Below, one piece after another: positions 34,809 through 42,750 of a DNA stretch of 44,423 bases. A program made the translations under genes and the position numbers. Each line of letters starts with the position of its first letter. Positions within the stretch are counted from its first letter, which is position 1. The stretch is from RGIG7213 sp045124505 (GTDB lineage Bacteria; Bacillota; Clostridia; Oscillospirales; CAG-272), in contig JBGVLZ010000067.1 in NCBI GenBank assembly GCA_045124505.1, forward strand, positions 1 through 44,423, in the 5' to 3' direction. The notes under the pieces are model-generated. The model had not been told where the DNA came from. It saw only the letters and a program-made list of their open reading frames with translations, and searched no databases.

Positions 34809-34854
34809 TTGGTCTGAATGACAAGACTTGAACTTGCGACCTCTACCACCCCAA
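34809..34854 (-). repeat. Truncated copy of tRNA-Pro 3' half (left attachment-site repeat)
   Basis: 46 bp identical at 44 positions to 42918-42963, in the same orientation. Read on the minus strand it runs from the anticodon loop (TTGGGG) through the T arm to the encoded CCA plus one base. It is only the 3' part of a tRNA gene; the sequence beyond has no tRNA 5' half. This is what is left at the far end when an integrative element enters a tRNA 3' end. Confidence 0.85.
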
Positions 34855-35159
34855 CAGCATTATGCACCAAGTGCAGGTTGCTATATCTTGCGATATTTCG
34901 GTAAATCTTACCACATCTATGCTTTTTGCGCCCTTTTTGGCGATTTTCGTGCCGCCAATATAAGTACATAATTGTGCAAAAAAGTAGGCACTATGCACCT
35001 CTACTATGCACTGAATTTCTATGCAATCGGCAAAATCAGGGGCTTCGACATTTTTATGTTAACTCTGAATCGGTTATTTGTCAAGTACTTTTTTAAAGTT
35101 ATTTTGGATGTAGATATGAATTTGTATAAGAATTATCTCTGTAACAATATTCTGTTTTT

Positions 35160-35390
35160 CTATTCTTTAATCTTATTCTCGTATTCCGCGATGCGTACCT
35201 TTCCGCAAAGAGCTGAATCACGGTAATTTGCTGCCCACGTTGACCAAGTCAGAAACTCTGATTTGGTCATTTTCTTTTTCAAAAGCCTTGCATAATGTGC
35301 CTTGTATGCGCGGTTATTGGGGCTACATGGGATTCTTTTGTATTTCTCTTCTGCTTGAACAATGAATTGAATGTTAAAACTATTTGACTC
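35160..35390 (-). pseudogene. Remnant of a DUF6076-like protein C-terminus
   Basis: An open frame of 77 codons without a start codon reads EEKYKRIPCSPNNRAYKAHY, then KKMTKSEFLTWSTWAANYRD and a charged end. This resembles the C-terminus of DUF6076-like proteins common in Clostridia accessory regions; function unknown. The N-terminal part is absent, so I call it a remnant. The frame overlaps the recombinase promoter on the other strand. Between 34855 and 35159 I see no gene; a further open frame there has no recognisable similarity. Confidence 0.5.
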
Positions 35391-35412
35391 TTAATCAAGT
35401 TGTGTATATAAT
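35384..35412 (+). promoter_or_regulatory. Promoter of the tyrosine recombinase
   Basis: TTGACT, 17 nt, TATAAT, giving a leader of about 50 nt. It lies outside the invertible segment, so the recombinase is transcribed in both switch states. Confidence 0.85.
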
Positions 35413-35471
35413 CTTGTATCATTACAGGTAAATAAAATATAATAAATCATTTTTTAAGGAGAGATAAATCT

Positions 35472-36326
35472 ATGCAAGTTATGAGTAAAAAAGAAATATC
35501 ATTATATAAAGATCATTTGATTGATGAGGAAAAGGCATCTGCTACAATTGAAAAATACATTAGAGATGTTAATTATTTTATACAATGGTTGCAAAAAGAT
35601 AATGCATGTAAGGTAGATGTTATGAATTACAAAGCGTATTTGATGGGGAAATATGCGCCTGCAAGCGTTAATTCCATCATTTCATCTCTTAACAATTTTT
35701 TTGTTTTTTGTGGATATTTGGATTTAAAAGTGAAACATGTTAAAATTCAAAAGCAAATATTTACGAGCACAAAGTGCGAGCTCTCTAAAGATGAGTATAA
35801 TAAACTTTTGACAACAGCATTGAAAGAGAAAAAAGAAAAAATATTTTGGATAATGCAAACGATATGTTCAACCGGAATACGTGTTTCTGAACTTAAGTTT
35901 ATAACAGTTGAAGCTCTTAATACCGGTGTTGCAGAAATAGATAATAAGGGAAAAAAGAGGAGGGTTTTCCTACCGCTACAACTTTGCATTTCGTTGAATA
36001 AATATATAGATGAAAAAAATATAAAAAGCGGTCCTGTTTTTGTTTCCAAAAACGGAATTCCGCTTGATAGATCTAACATATGGTATTCAATGAAAAAGCT
36101 TTGCGAAAAATCAAATGTATCTGCGCAAAAGGTATTTCCGCACAATTTACGACATTTGTTTGCACACACGTATTATTCTGCTCAAAAAGATATTGTACGG
36201 CTTTCTGATATTTTGGGACATTCGAGCGTAAACACAACCCGCATATACACAATGGAAAGTGGAAATGTACATAAAGAACAAATACAAAATTTAGGACTTT
36301 TATACGAGTATAAAAGTACCACATAA
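35472..36326 (+). CDS. Tyrosine recombinase, probable DNA invertase of the adjacent switch
   Basis: A 284-aa recombinase. Residues 8-90 form the SAM-like core-binding domain; the catalytic domain has all expected residues: Arg137 (TGIRVSEL), Lys161 region (DNKGKKRR), His224-x-x-Arg227 (PHNLRH), His250 (LGHSS) and nucleophile Tyr259. The size is that of XerC/D-like and phase-variation recombinases; there is no arm-binding domain as in many integrative-element integrases. Its last two codons and stop lie inside the left 22-bp inverted repeat, so inversion leaves the protein unchanged. AAGGAGAG lies 8 nt before the ATG. It likely inverts 36342-36496. Confidence 0.92.
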   Translation: MQVMSKKEISLYKDHLIDEEKASATIEKYIRDVNYFIQWLQKDNACKVDVMNYKAYLMGKYAPASVNSIISSLNNFFVFCGYLDLKVKHVKIQKQIFTSTKCELSKDEYNKLLTTALKEKKEKIFWIMQTICSTGIRVSELKFITVEALNTGVAEIDNKGKKRRVFLPLQLCISLNKYIDEKNIKSGPVFVSKNGIPLDRSNIWYSMKKLCEKSNVSAQKVFPHNLRHLFAHTYYSAQKDIVRLSDILGHSSVNTTRIYTMESGNVHKEQIQNLGLLYEYKSTT

Positions 36327-36341
36327 TTGACATTATGTGGT
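36320..36341. repeat. Left inverted repeat of the DNA switch (recombination site)
   Basis: 22 bp, identical to the reverse complement of 36497-36518. Each site is itself a near-palindrome: 10-bp arms ACCACATAAT and ATTATGTGGT around a 4-bp asymmetric centre (TGAC here, GTCA in the right copy). That is the layout of a tyrosine recombinase core site, and the opposite centres dictate inversion rather than deletion. Confidence 0.92.
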
Positions 36342-36496
36342 ATTTCATCATAACACATAACACTGATTTTGTCAATATTTTTTGTTCCTTTTAAAGCCCT
36401 TTTTTATAAAATAAACAAAATTAGACAACTAATTATAATTTTTTTAGCAAAAAAAATACAGTATTTTCATTTTTGCGTTTTAGACAGTGTGATTTC
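36342..36496. other. Invertible 155-bp promoter segment (phase switch)
   Basis: An AT-rich, non-coding segment bounded by the identical inverted repeats. It holds one clear promoter (36347-36375), which points left in this assembly. I see no comparable rightward promoter: TATAAT at about 36434 has no reasonable -35 partner. After inversion the promoter would face the peptide and surface-protein genes, with a leader of roughly 53 nt starting near the repeat. The sequenced orientation is therefore predicted OFF. Confidence 0.85.
36347..36375 (-). promoter_or_regulatory. Invertible promoter, currently reading towards the recombinase
   Basis: On the minus strand: TTGACA (36375-36370), exactly 17 nt, TATGAT (36352-36347). 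It lies wholly inside the invertible segment, with the -10 box 5 bp from the left repeat. In this orientation it would make RNA antisense to the recombinase gene. Confidence 0.85.
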
Positions 36497-36518
36497 ACCA
36501 CATAATGTCAATTATGTG
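36497..36518. repeat. Right inverted repeat of the DNA switch (recombination site)
   Basis: Exact 22-bp reverse complement of 36320-36341, with the 4-bp centre GTCA. Dyad symmetry extends a few bases further on both sides (TTTCA and TGAAA). It lies 14 bp before the AAGGAGGAG ribosome binding site of the peptide gene, so that gene is intact in either orientation. Confidence 0.92.
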
Positions 36519-36549
36519 ATGAAATATTTTTTAAGGAGGAGTTTCAGTA

Positions 36550-36693
36550 ATGAAAAAGGCAACTGAAAACGCATTTGTTTACGAAGAACCCACTCTTACA
36601 GTAGTGGAAATCGAAACAAAGGATGTTGTTACGACATCAACATTCGAAGAAGAGACAGACCCTGATCAGGCGCCCTGGATTCCCGTCGAATAA
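36550..36693 (+). CDS. 47-aa peptide, first gene of the phase-variable operon
   Basis: A small gene with an excellent ribosome binding site (AAGGAGGAG, 8 nt before ATG). The peptide is acidic: it starts MKKATENAFVYEEPTLTVVE, continues with a KDVVTTS stretch and ends in an acidic, Pro-rich tail (DPDQAPWIPVE). It lacks Cys and any signal peptide. The shape (YE-P-L-VVE, then D-V-TTS, then a variable acidic or Gly-rich tail) recalls short unannotated peptides found in many gut Firmicutes, some resembling RiPP precursors. No modification enzyme is encoded nearby. It lies 28 nt before the InlB/cohesin gene. Function unknown. Confidence 0.8.
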   Translation: MKKATENAFVYEEPTLTVVEIETKDVVTTSTFEEETDPDQAPWIPVE

Positions 36694-36721
36694 TTTACAA
36701 TTTAAAAAAAAGGAGAGAAAA

Positions 36722-38101
36722 ATGTTCAGTAAGAAAAACCTAATTCTTATGTTTACTCTTCTTGCAGTGCTGTTTACCTCTGTATGTATCCCCGGAGTTT
36801 CTGCGGGTACCTCTGCAGAGGTATCGCCTGTAATGAGCGTAGACTACATCAGCCTTTCGTTCCGCGATTCCGTTTACATTAAATATGCTGTATATACAGA
36901 CGGTGCAGATGCAAAATTGCTTATCTGGAACGGTGAACAAAGCGAATATACGGAAGGCACACACACAGCTGAGGTTGTTTCGGAGACAACTCAGAAGATC
37001 GGCAATAAAACATACGCTATCTTTGACTATACGGGTGTAACTGCAAAGCAGATGGCTGATGTGTTTTATGCACGTGCATACGTACAGGAAGGTGATAAAG
37101 AATATTACAGCCCTGTATGTAAATACAGCGTTCTCAATTATGCATATTCAATTCTTGGCAAAACAGGCACAGCCTCTGCAGACGAGAATTTGAAGACACT
37201 TATGTCAAGTATGCTTGCATACGGTGCTTCTGCGCAGACATATCTTAACTATAAGACAGACAGACTTGCAACTATGGACTTTTATCAGGTAAAAGTTGTA
37301 GGCGGCACACTTACAGATACTACAGACAGAGGATTTTACCGTCCCGATGATCAGGTTACAATGATTGCTCCCGCTGTTGATGCATCAGGTGTACCTTTTG
37401 CAGGCTGGAAGAATTCAAATGGCGAAATTGTAAGTACAGATCTTACATATACAGCGAAAGCGGGATTGAAAAACGAGGTTTATACAGCAACATACGGTGT
37501 TGTTGTAAAAACATATTCCGTAACGTTTGTTGATTATGATGGAAAAGTGCTTAAGACTGAAACTGTGGAATCAGGTAAGGCGGCTACTGCTCCTGCTGAT
37601 CCTTCTCGTGCGGGCTACATTTTCATAGGCTGGGATACAAAGTTTGACAATGTAACAAGTGACCTTGTTGTAACAGCAACGTATAAAGCGGATTCAAAGC
37701 CAACAATATACGTAAAAGATGTAACTGTTGCGCCCGGTCAGACAAGTGTCAATGTAGAGCTTTGTGTCAGAAACAATCCCGGTGTGGCTGGTGCTACTGT
37801 TAAAGTTTCTTATGATGGAAATTTGACATTGAAATCAGCGAGCAACGGAGAAGCTTTTTCAGCACTTCAATATAGTGCACCCGGTAAATTTGTAAGTCCT
37901 TGTAATTTTACATGGGATTCTGAAACAGGAGAAACTCAAACTGACGGCACTATTTTAAATTTGACATTTGATATTCCTTCGAATGCTGCTTCAGGTGATG
38001 TGTTTGAAATAAGCTGTTCTTACCGTAGCGGTGATATATTTAACGATGATTGGGATGATGTTGATTTCAATTTGGTTAACGGTAAGATCACTGTAAAATA
38101 A
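36722..38101 (+). CDS. Secreted protein with InlB-type repeats and C-terminal cohesin domain
   Basis: A 459-aa extracellular protein. Signal peptide 1-28 (ends VSA). Residues about 40-180 form a beta-rich domain with VFYARAYVQEGDKEYYS, frequent in surface proteins of gut Clostridia and without a functional name. Residues about 186-258 are a diverged and 263-322 a clear InlB B-repeat (YSVTFVDYDGKVLKTE, then AGYIFIGWDT). Residues about 329-459 resemble a cohesin domain (VTVAPGQTSVNVELCVRNNP, then FTWDSE and LTFDIPS). Cohesins bind dockerins. The start at 36722 is 5 nt after AGGAGA; the frame continues upstream through the peptide gene but that part is not coding. Confidence 0.87.
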   Translation: MFSKKNLILMFTLLAVLFTSVCIPGVSAGTSAEVSPVMSVDYISLSFRDSVYIKYAVYTDGADAKLLIWNGEQSEYTEGTHTAEVVSETTQKIGNKTYAIFDYTGVTAKQMADVFYARAYVQEGDKEYYSPVCKYSVLNYAYSILGKTGTASADENLKTLMSSMLAYGASAQTYLNYKTDRLATMDFYQVKVVGGTLTDTTDRGFYRPDDQVTMIAPAVDASGVPFAGWKNSNGEIVSTDLTYTAKAGLKNEVYTATYGVVVKTYSVTFVDYDGKVLKTETVESGKAATAPADPSRAGYIFIGWDTKFDNVTSDLVVTATYKADSKPTIYVKDVTVAPGQTSVNVELCVRNNPGVAGATVKVSYDGNLTLKSASNGEAFSALQYSAPGKFVSPCNFTWDSETGETQTDGTILNLTFDIPSNAASGDVFEISCSYRSGDIFNDDWDDVDFNLVNGKITVK

Positions 38102-38120
38102 AGATTGGAGGTAACAATAA

Positions 38121-41100
38121 GTGCAAAAAAGAATTATATCAACACTGTTAGCTGTGGTAATGTTATTTGCATGCTTGCCGATTAATATATCGGCGGCAGA
38201 AACTGTGGCAGAAACTGTGGCAGATGCTACCATTATTGTTGACAGTGTAATATCTCCGATTGGAGGAACTGTAGATGTAAGTGTTAGAATATTAGGCAAT
38301 CCCGGTATTGCTGGTGCAACATTTACACTCAAATATAATGAAAATTTGACATTAATTCAAGCTACAAGCGGACAGGCTTTCGATGTATTGGATTTTACCA
38401 ATCCCGGTTCTTTTACAAATCCTTGTAATTTTACATGGGATTCAGAAAATGCAATTGCAGCATCTGACGGTGTGTTTTTGACATTGACATTTGAAATTGC
38501 CGATACAGTAGAGAAGAATGAAAAACTCAATGTCGATATTTCATACCGTCGAGGCGACGTTTTTAATGATGAAATCGACCTTACATTGGATATTGTTAAT
38601 GGTAATGTAATTGTTTTGGACTATATACCCGGTGATATATACGAAGACGGTGTTATAAATGCTAAAGATACACGTTTGTTAAGACAGTATATCGCAGGAG
38701 GATATGATATTTCTATTAACGAGGCTGCAGCCGATGTTAATGCTGACTGCGTTATAAATGCAAAGGACACCAGACTTATCCGTAGATACATTGCAGGCGG
38801 ATATGATGATGCTATATTACGTCCGTCTCTCGAATGGTGTACGCATGAGCTTACAGCTACTGCTGCCAAAGCAGCAGCATGCGAAGAAGACGGAAATATT
38901 GCATATTGGCATTGTGCAAAGTGTAATAGGTACTATGAGGATGAAGAGGCATTAACAAAAATCACATATGAAGAAACTGTTGTTCCGAAGCTCGAACACA
39001 ATGAGGTGGTAATTCCTGCTATTCCTGCAACAGAGGAAGAACACGGTTGGACAGAGGGATTGCGTTGCGACAGATGTGAAAAGATTACAAAAGAGCCCGA
39101 ACCTATTTATATCAATCAATACACTATTTCATATTATAACAAACCCGACGATTCTTACCTCAAACAGGAAGGAAATATTCCTATAAATCCTAATCCCACT
39201 ATATACACTTCTTCATCGGAAGCGATACCGTTGGACGATATTGAAGAAGTCAACTCACCGGCAGGTTATGACTTCTTAGGTTGGTTCGATAAACAAGGTA
39301 ACCTGATGACTGAAATTCCTGCATATACAGAAGGAAACCTTGAAATATATGCACATTGGGAAAAGGATATATATGATGTAATATACGATTCTCCTCTTAT
39401 TCCAATTCCTTCAGCAAAAGACGAAGGAAAAGGGAGAACTGTAGATCAGGAGTATTATCTGACAGAGGATATGAAAGTTTTGAGCTGGCCCGGTTATACC
39501 TTCATGGGATGGTCGGATGACTATGGCAGAATAATAACGAAGATTCCCGCAGGTACTGCAGAAAATGTAACAGTTCATGCAAACTGGACGAGCAACAGAA
39601 GTATGGCTAAAGCCAATGACTATGTAAGTACGGGTCCAATTATACTTGAACCTGATGACGTTGGCGAAAATGCTTATTATTTTGTATACGATCTCGGTAT
39701 GTTGGTTAATGTACCGCTTAAAACACTTTATAGTTACAACAACCATGTCACTGAGGCCATGACAAGGACGGAAGAAATAAAAACTGTATTCGGTGTTGAT
39801 GAAGCAACAACCGTGAATACGGCTATTTCAAACGCTACCACTAAATCATCTTCTTGGACACTTTCAACAGATTGGAATGAAATTCTCACCACTGAAAACA
39901 GCGGCGGAAACGAGCTTACAAATGAACAAGTGCTTGCGCTGAGCACCGGTACATCCAAAGCATATTCTTCCAGTGCCGAAGTGTACGAAGGACATTCATT
40001 TCACACATCAAATGACAGCAAAGTGACCTCGAAAACGATTACGGATGCTTCATTTGAGCATTCGAGCAGTTACGGTGCTGAAATACCGATTGAGTTTTTA
40101 AATGTTTCAGCGAAAACTACAAATACGATTGGGGTTTCGCAAAGCCATGAAAAATATAATGAAAATAAAACTCATATGGAAAACAGCGGCGAATGGAATA
40201 CAACTAACAGTTACTCAGAAAGCGGAAGCTTTAACTTGGAAAGTTCTGTTTCAAATAAGGTTGCTTCAACAGCACATAATGAGTGGAAACACGCAACTAC
40301 AAAATCTATAGGCGGAAGCGATACAAACGTAACCTCTGATTCTCTTACAACAACATCTAATAATGAGTACGGTTACTCCACAATGTATCATAAGACCGAA
40401 GAATCAACAAAAACAGTATCGCTTCAATTTGGTTCAGAATCGCAACCCGGTTATTACAGATACATCCTGGCGGGCGATTTCTACGTTTATGCAATTGTTC
40501 GATATGATGTTGAAACAGGTATATTTTCTGTACATAATCAGAGCGTTATGGCAGATGAAACAAGAGAAATGTGGGATTATTCAAAGTCTGACCCTCATTT
40601 TGAAGATTATAACAATGCTGTTTTGCCCTTTGAAGTTCCGATTGATGTATTCAATTACTTATTTGACACAATTGGTGTGACAGATGGATTGGATATTGAT
40701 ATAGAAACAGGTATGGTTACAGATTATACCGGCAATGCTAAAAACGTATTTATTCCTGATTATCACATACTCAATCAAGGTGACGGCGAAATCAAGGTGA
40801 TTAAAGTTACAGGCATCGAAAACGGTGCTTTCACAGATGTTGTAGATGGAAAGGTAATCGGTAAAAATATTGAACTTGTAAAGCTCAATTCCTTTATTGA
40901 TACAATTCCTGCTGAAGCATTTAAGAATTGCACTTCTTTAAAAACCATAGAATATACAAACCTTAGAGCAATAGGTCAGGAAGCGTTCAGCGGATGTACA
41001 TCATTTGAAGGTCTCACTATAGATGAAGAGGTAACGAATCTCGGAAATGATGCATTTGATGAAGTGGGCGGCGAAATAATCGTTACTACAAATGATAAAA

Positions 41101-42413
41101 ACATTGTAAATGCGGCGCTTACAAGCTCTGCAAATAAGATGACAGTAAATCTTAAAACGCTTGTACTGTCTGATACTACGTTAGAACCTCAGGCGACAGA
41201 TACATTTGTATTTAATGCATTTGGCAATACTTACAGCAATGTAAATATTAAATCAAATGCGAAATCATCGACTGTAATTAATAGAGTTACACTTAAAAAC
41301 AATACAAGAACACCTCTCGATTTAAGTTCTGCAAACGTGACGCTTAATCAGGTTATTGTTGAAAATGCTCCCGGATTTGCTATGAAGCTTTTGGCAGACG
41401 ATACAGTTGTTACGCTCCAGGGCAAAGTGAAATTATCAACAAATTACGATCATGCGGTTCTCGGTAAGAATATTACACTTACTAAAATAGGAAATATAAC
41501 GACAGAATTTAACCTGAATAATAAAAATATTCTTGTATGCGGAACATTTAAAGATGTAAACGGATATCTTAAAGATGCAACTGTTAAGTATATCAGTGAA
41601 GCAGAATATGAAAATTTATTGACATCACATTATGTGACATTCAATGCAAATGGTGGTACTGTTTCCGAATCACAGAGGCAGGTTACAAATGATACATTCA
41701 TAGGCGAACTTCCTATTCCTACAAGAGCTAATTTTACATTTGTAGGCTGGTTCAAGGAGGACGGAACGCAGGTGACGGCTGATACTGTAATGAACTTGGA
41801 AACCGATATAACACTTAAAGCATATTGGCGTTCAGGTTGGGTACTTGCAAGCAAACTCCCTGCGGGCGCTTCTACAGAAAAAACAAAGTGGACATATGAC
41901 CTTACCACGACGAAAGAATCGGATAAGAGCACTATGTCAGGTTGGACTTTGTATGATAAAAAAATTACTTCCTACGGAGAAACTCAGGGTGCTGTTTATA
42001 CAGACCCGTCTAACGGTGAGCGTAAAGTATGGAGCGAACAGTATGTTTCATCAACAACCACGCATTATATATACTATCACTTATACAATGGTAAGTGGGG
42101 AGATGAAGAATCTATGCCGAATACTGGCAAAAAACACCAAATAGATATTACCGAGGAATTGCCATATTATGAAACCGGCACATCAGGAATTAGATGGTGT
42201 AAAGGTGATGCGTGCTCTGAATGTGGACAAAAATACAGATGGAAATTGAGAGAAACATATGTAGAAGAACATTATTCTACAAGATGGTATTATCAGGAGC
42301 CTGTTTACACGTATTACTTTACAAAGACAGAAAAACTTGAATCCACAACAGAAGTTACAGCTACCGGAAATATCAGCAATGTACAGAAGTGGGTACAGTA
42401 CATTATAAAGTAA
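38121..42413 (+). CDS. Giant mosaic surface protein: cohesin, dockerin, InlB repeats, Ser/Thr-rich core, BspA LRR
   Basis: A 1430-aa secreted protein starting with GTG (GGAGG 10 nt upstream). Order: signal peptide 1-25; cohesin about 36-166, similar to the previous protein; dockerin about 170-229 with two loops ending in YIAGGY; a Cys-containing module (WHCAKCNRYY, CDRCEK); two InlB-like repeats; a long Ser/Thr-rich alternating stretch (about 540-800) with PGYYRYILAGDFYVYAIV, perhaps a pore-forming-toxin-like beta structure; BspA-type LRR units (FKNCTSLKTIEY, FSGCTSFEGLTI); another InlB repeat (VTFNANGGTVSES); and a C-terminal module (TKWTYDLTTTKES, STRWYYQEPVYTYYF) seen at the end of many Clostridia surface proteins. 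Adhesin or effector; exact role unknown. Confidence 0.85.
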   Translation: MQKRIISTLLAVVMLFACLPINISAAETVAETVADATIIVDSVISPIGGTVDVSVRILGNPGIAGATFTLKYNENLTLIQATSGQAFDVLDFTNPGSFTNPCNFTWDSENAIAASDGVFLTLTFEIADTVEKNEKLNVDISYRRGDVFNDEIDLTLDIVNGNVIVLDYIPGDIYEDGVINAKDTRLLRQYIAGGYDISINEAAADVNADCVINAKDTRLIRRYIAGGYDDAILRPSLEWCTHELTATAAKAAACEEDGNIAYWHCAKCNRYYEDEEALTKITYEETVVPKLEHNEVVIPAIPATEEEHGWTEGLRCDRCEKITKEPEPIYINQYTISYYNKPDDSYLKQEGNIPINPNPTIYTSSSEAIPLDDIEEVNSPAGYDFLGWFDKQGNLMTEIPAYTEGNLEIYAHWEKDIYDVIYDSPLIPIPSAKDEGKGRTVDQEYYLTEDMKVLSWPGYTFMGWSDDYGRIITKIPAGTAENVTVHANWTSNRSMAKANDYVSTGPIILEPDDVGENAYYFVYDLGMLVNVPLKTLYSYNNHVTEAMTRTEEIKTVFGVDEATTVNTAISNATTKSSSWTLSTDWNEILTTENSGGNELTNEQVLALSTGTSKAYSSSAEVYEGHSFHTSNDSKVTSKTITDASFEHSSSYGAEIPIEFLNVSAKTTNTIGVSQSHEKYNENKTHMENSGEWNTTNSYSESGSFNLESSVSNKVASTAHNEWKHATTKSIGGSDTNVTSDSLTTTSNNEYGYSTMYHKTEESTKTVSLQFGSESQPGYYRYILAGDFYVYAIVRYDVETGIFSVHNQSVMADETREMWDYSKSDPHFEDYNNAVLPFEVPIDVFNYLFDTIGVTDGLDIDIETGMVTDYTGNAKNVFIPDYHILNQGDGEIKVIKVTGIENGAFTDVVDGKVIGKNIELVKLNSFIDTIPAEAFKNCTSLKTIEYTNLRAIGQEAFSGCTSFEGLTIDEEVTNLGNDAFDEVGGEIIVTTNDKNIVNAALTSSANKMTVNLKTLVLSDTTLEPQATDTFVFNAFGNTYSNVNIKSNAKSSTVINRVTLKNNTRTPLDLSSANVTLNQVIVENAPGFAMKLLADDTVVTLQGKVKLSTNYDHAVLGKNITLTKIGNITTEFNLNNKNILVCGTFKDVNGYLKDATVKYISEAEYENLLTSHYVTFNANGGTVSESQRQVTNDTFIGELPIPTRANFTFVGWFKEDGTQVTADTVMNLETDITLKAYWRSGWVLASKLPAGASTEKTKWTYDLTTTKESDKSTMSGWTLYDKKITSYGETQGAVYTDPSNGERKVWSEQYVSSTTTHYIYYHLYNGKWGDEESMPNTGKKHQIDITEELPYYETGTSGIRWCKGDACSECGQKYRWKLRETYVEEHYSTRWYYQEPVYTYYFTKTEKLESTTEVTATGNISNVQKWVQYIIK

Positions 42414-42464
42414 TTTGACCATGTACTGAAGATATTTCAGTAAAAAATCAAATATATTAAAACG

Positions 42465-42497
42465 AGGCTGGCTCAAGTTGAAGAATTGAGTCAGCCT
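42465..42497 (+). terminator. Terminator of the phase-variable operon
   Basis: AGGCTGGCTCAA pairs with TTGAGTCAGCCT (one G-T pair), followed at a short distance by ATATTTTTG; 52 nt after the stop. Confidence 0.7.
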
Positions 42498-42556
42498 TGG
42501 TATATTTTTGCAGAGAGTATATAAAAAATAAATTCGATAGAAGAAAAAAGCCTTTT

Positions 42557-42668
42557 ATAGGCTTAAAAAATGTATATCTAAAAGAATGGAGAAATCCCCG
42601 TTTGAATCTATTCCGCAGGAAATGCGAATGAGATATGTTCCGTTAGATCTTGATATGATACTTGCCAT
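42557..42668 (-). pseudogene. Integrase N-terminal remnant
   Basis: GGAGGAAAAATTT precedes an ATG that opens MASIISRSNGTYLIRISCGI, then DSNGDF. This is the characteristic N-terminal arm-binding domain start of tyrosine integrases of Clostridia mobile elements (MASI-R-NG-Y-IR-SCG-D-NG). After about 25 residues the match is lost and the frame stops, so only 37 codons remain. It sits 250 bp from the intact tRNA-Pro, where the integrase gene of an element inserted at that tRNA would be expected. Confidence 0.7.
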
Positions 42669-42750
42669 AAATTTTTCCTCCTTGATGGCTGAAATTATGC
42701 ACCTCTGAAATGAACGAAAGGTTCTTTTTTTCAGAGAGTAGAGCCGAAGA

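Noticed and set aside
34855..35159. A minus-strand open frame reading into the left tRNA-derived repeat
   Set aside because: It stays open for about 90 codons but has no start, no recognisable motif and ends inside the repeat; likely chance or decayed sequence.
34972..35226. An 84-aa open frame on the plus strand as a gene
   Set aside because: No ribosome binding site, hydrophobic low-complexity content and overlap with a better-supported minus-strand remnant.
36320..36518. The two palindromes as ordinary terminators of the recombinase gene and of an antisense transcript
   Set aside because: Neither stem is followed by a proper T-run, and they are identical 22-mers in opposite orientation with opposite asymmetric centres, next to a recombinase. 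Terminators do not need that identity.
36722..42413. The phase-variable operon as a classical cellulosome scaffold
   Set aside because: There are only two cohesin-like domains on two chains, no carbohydrate-active enzyme in the window, and the remaining modules are adhesin- or toxin-like.
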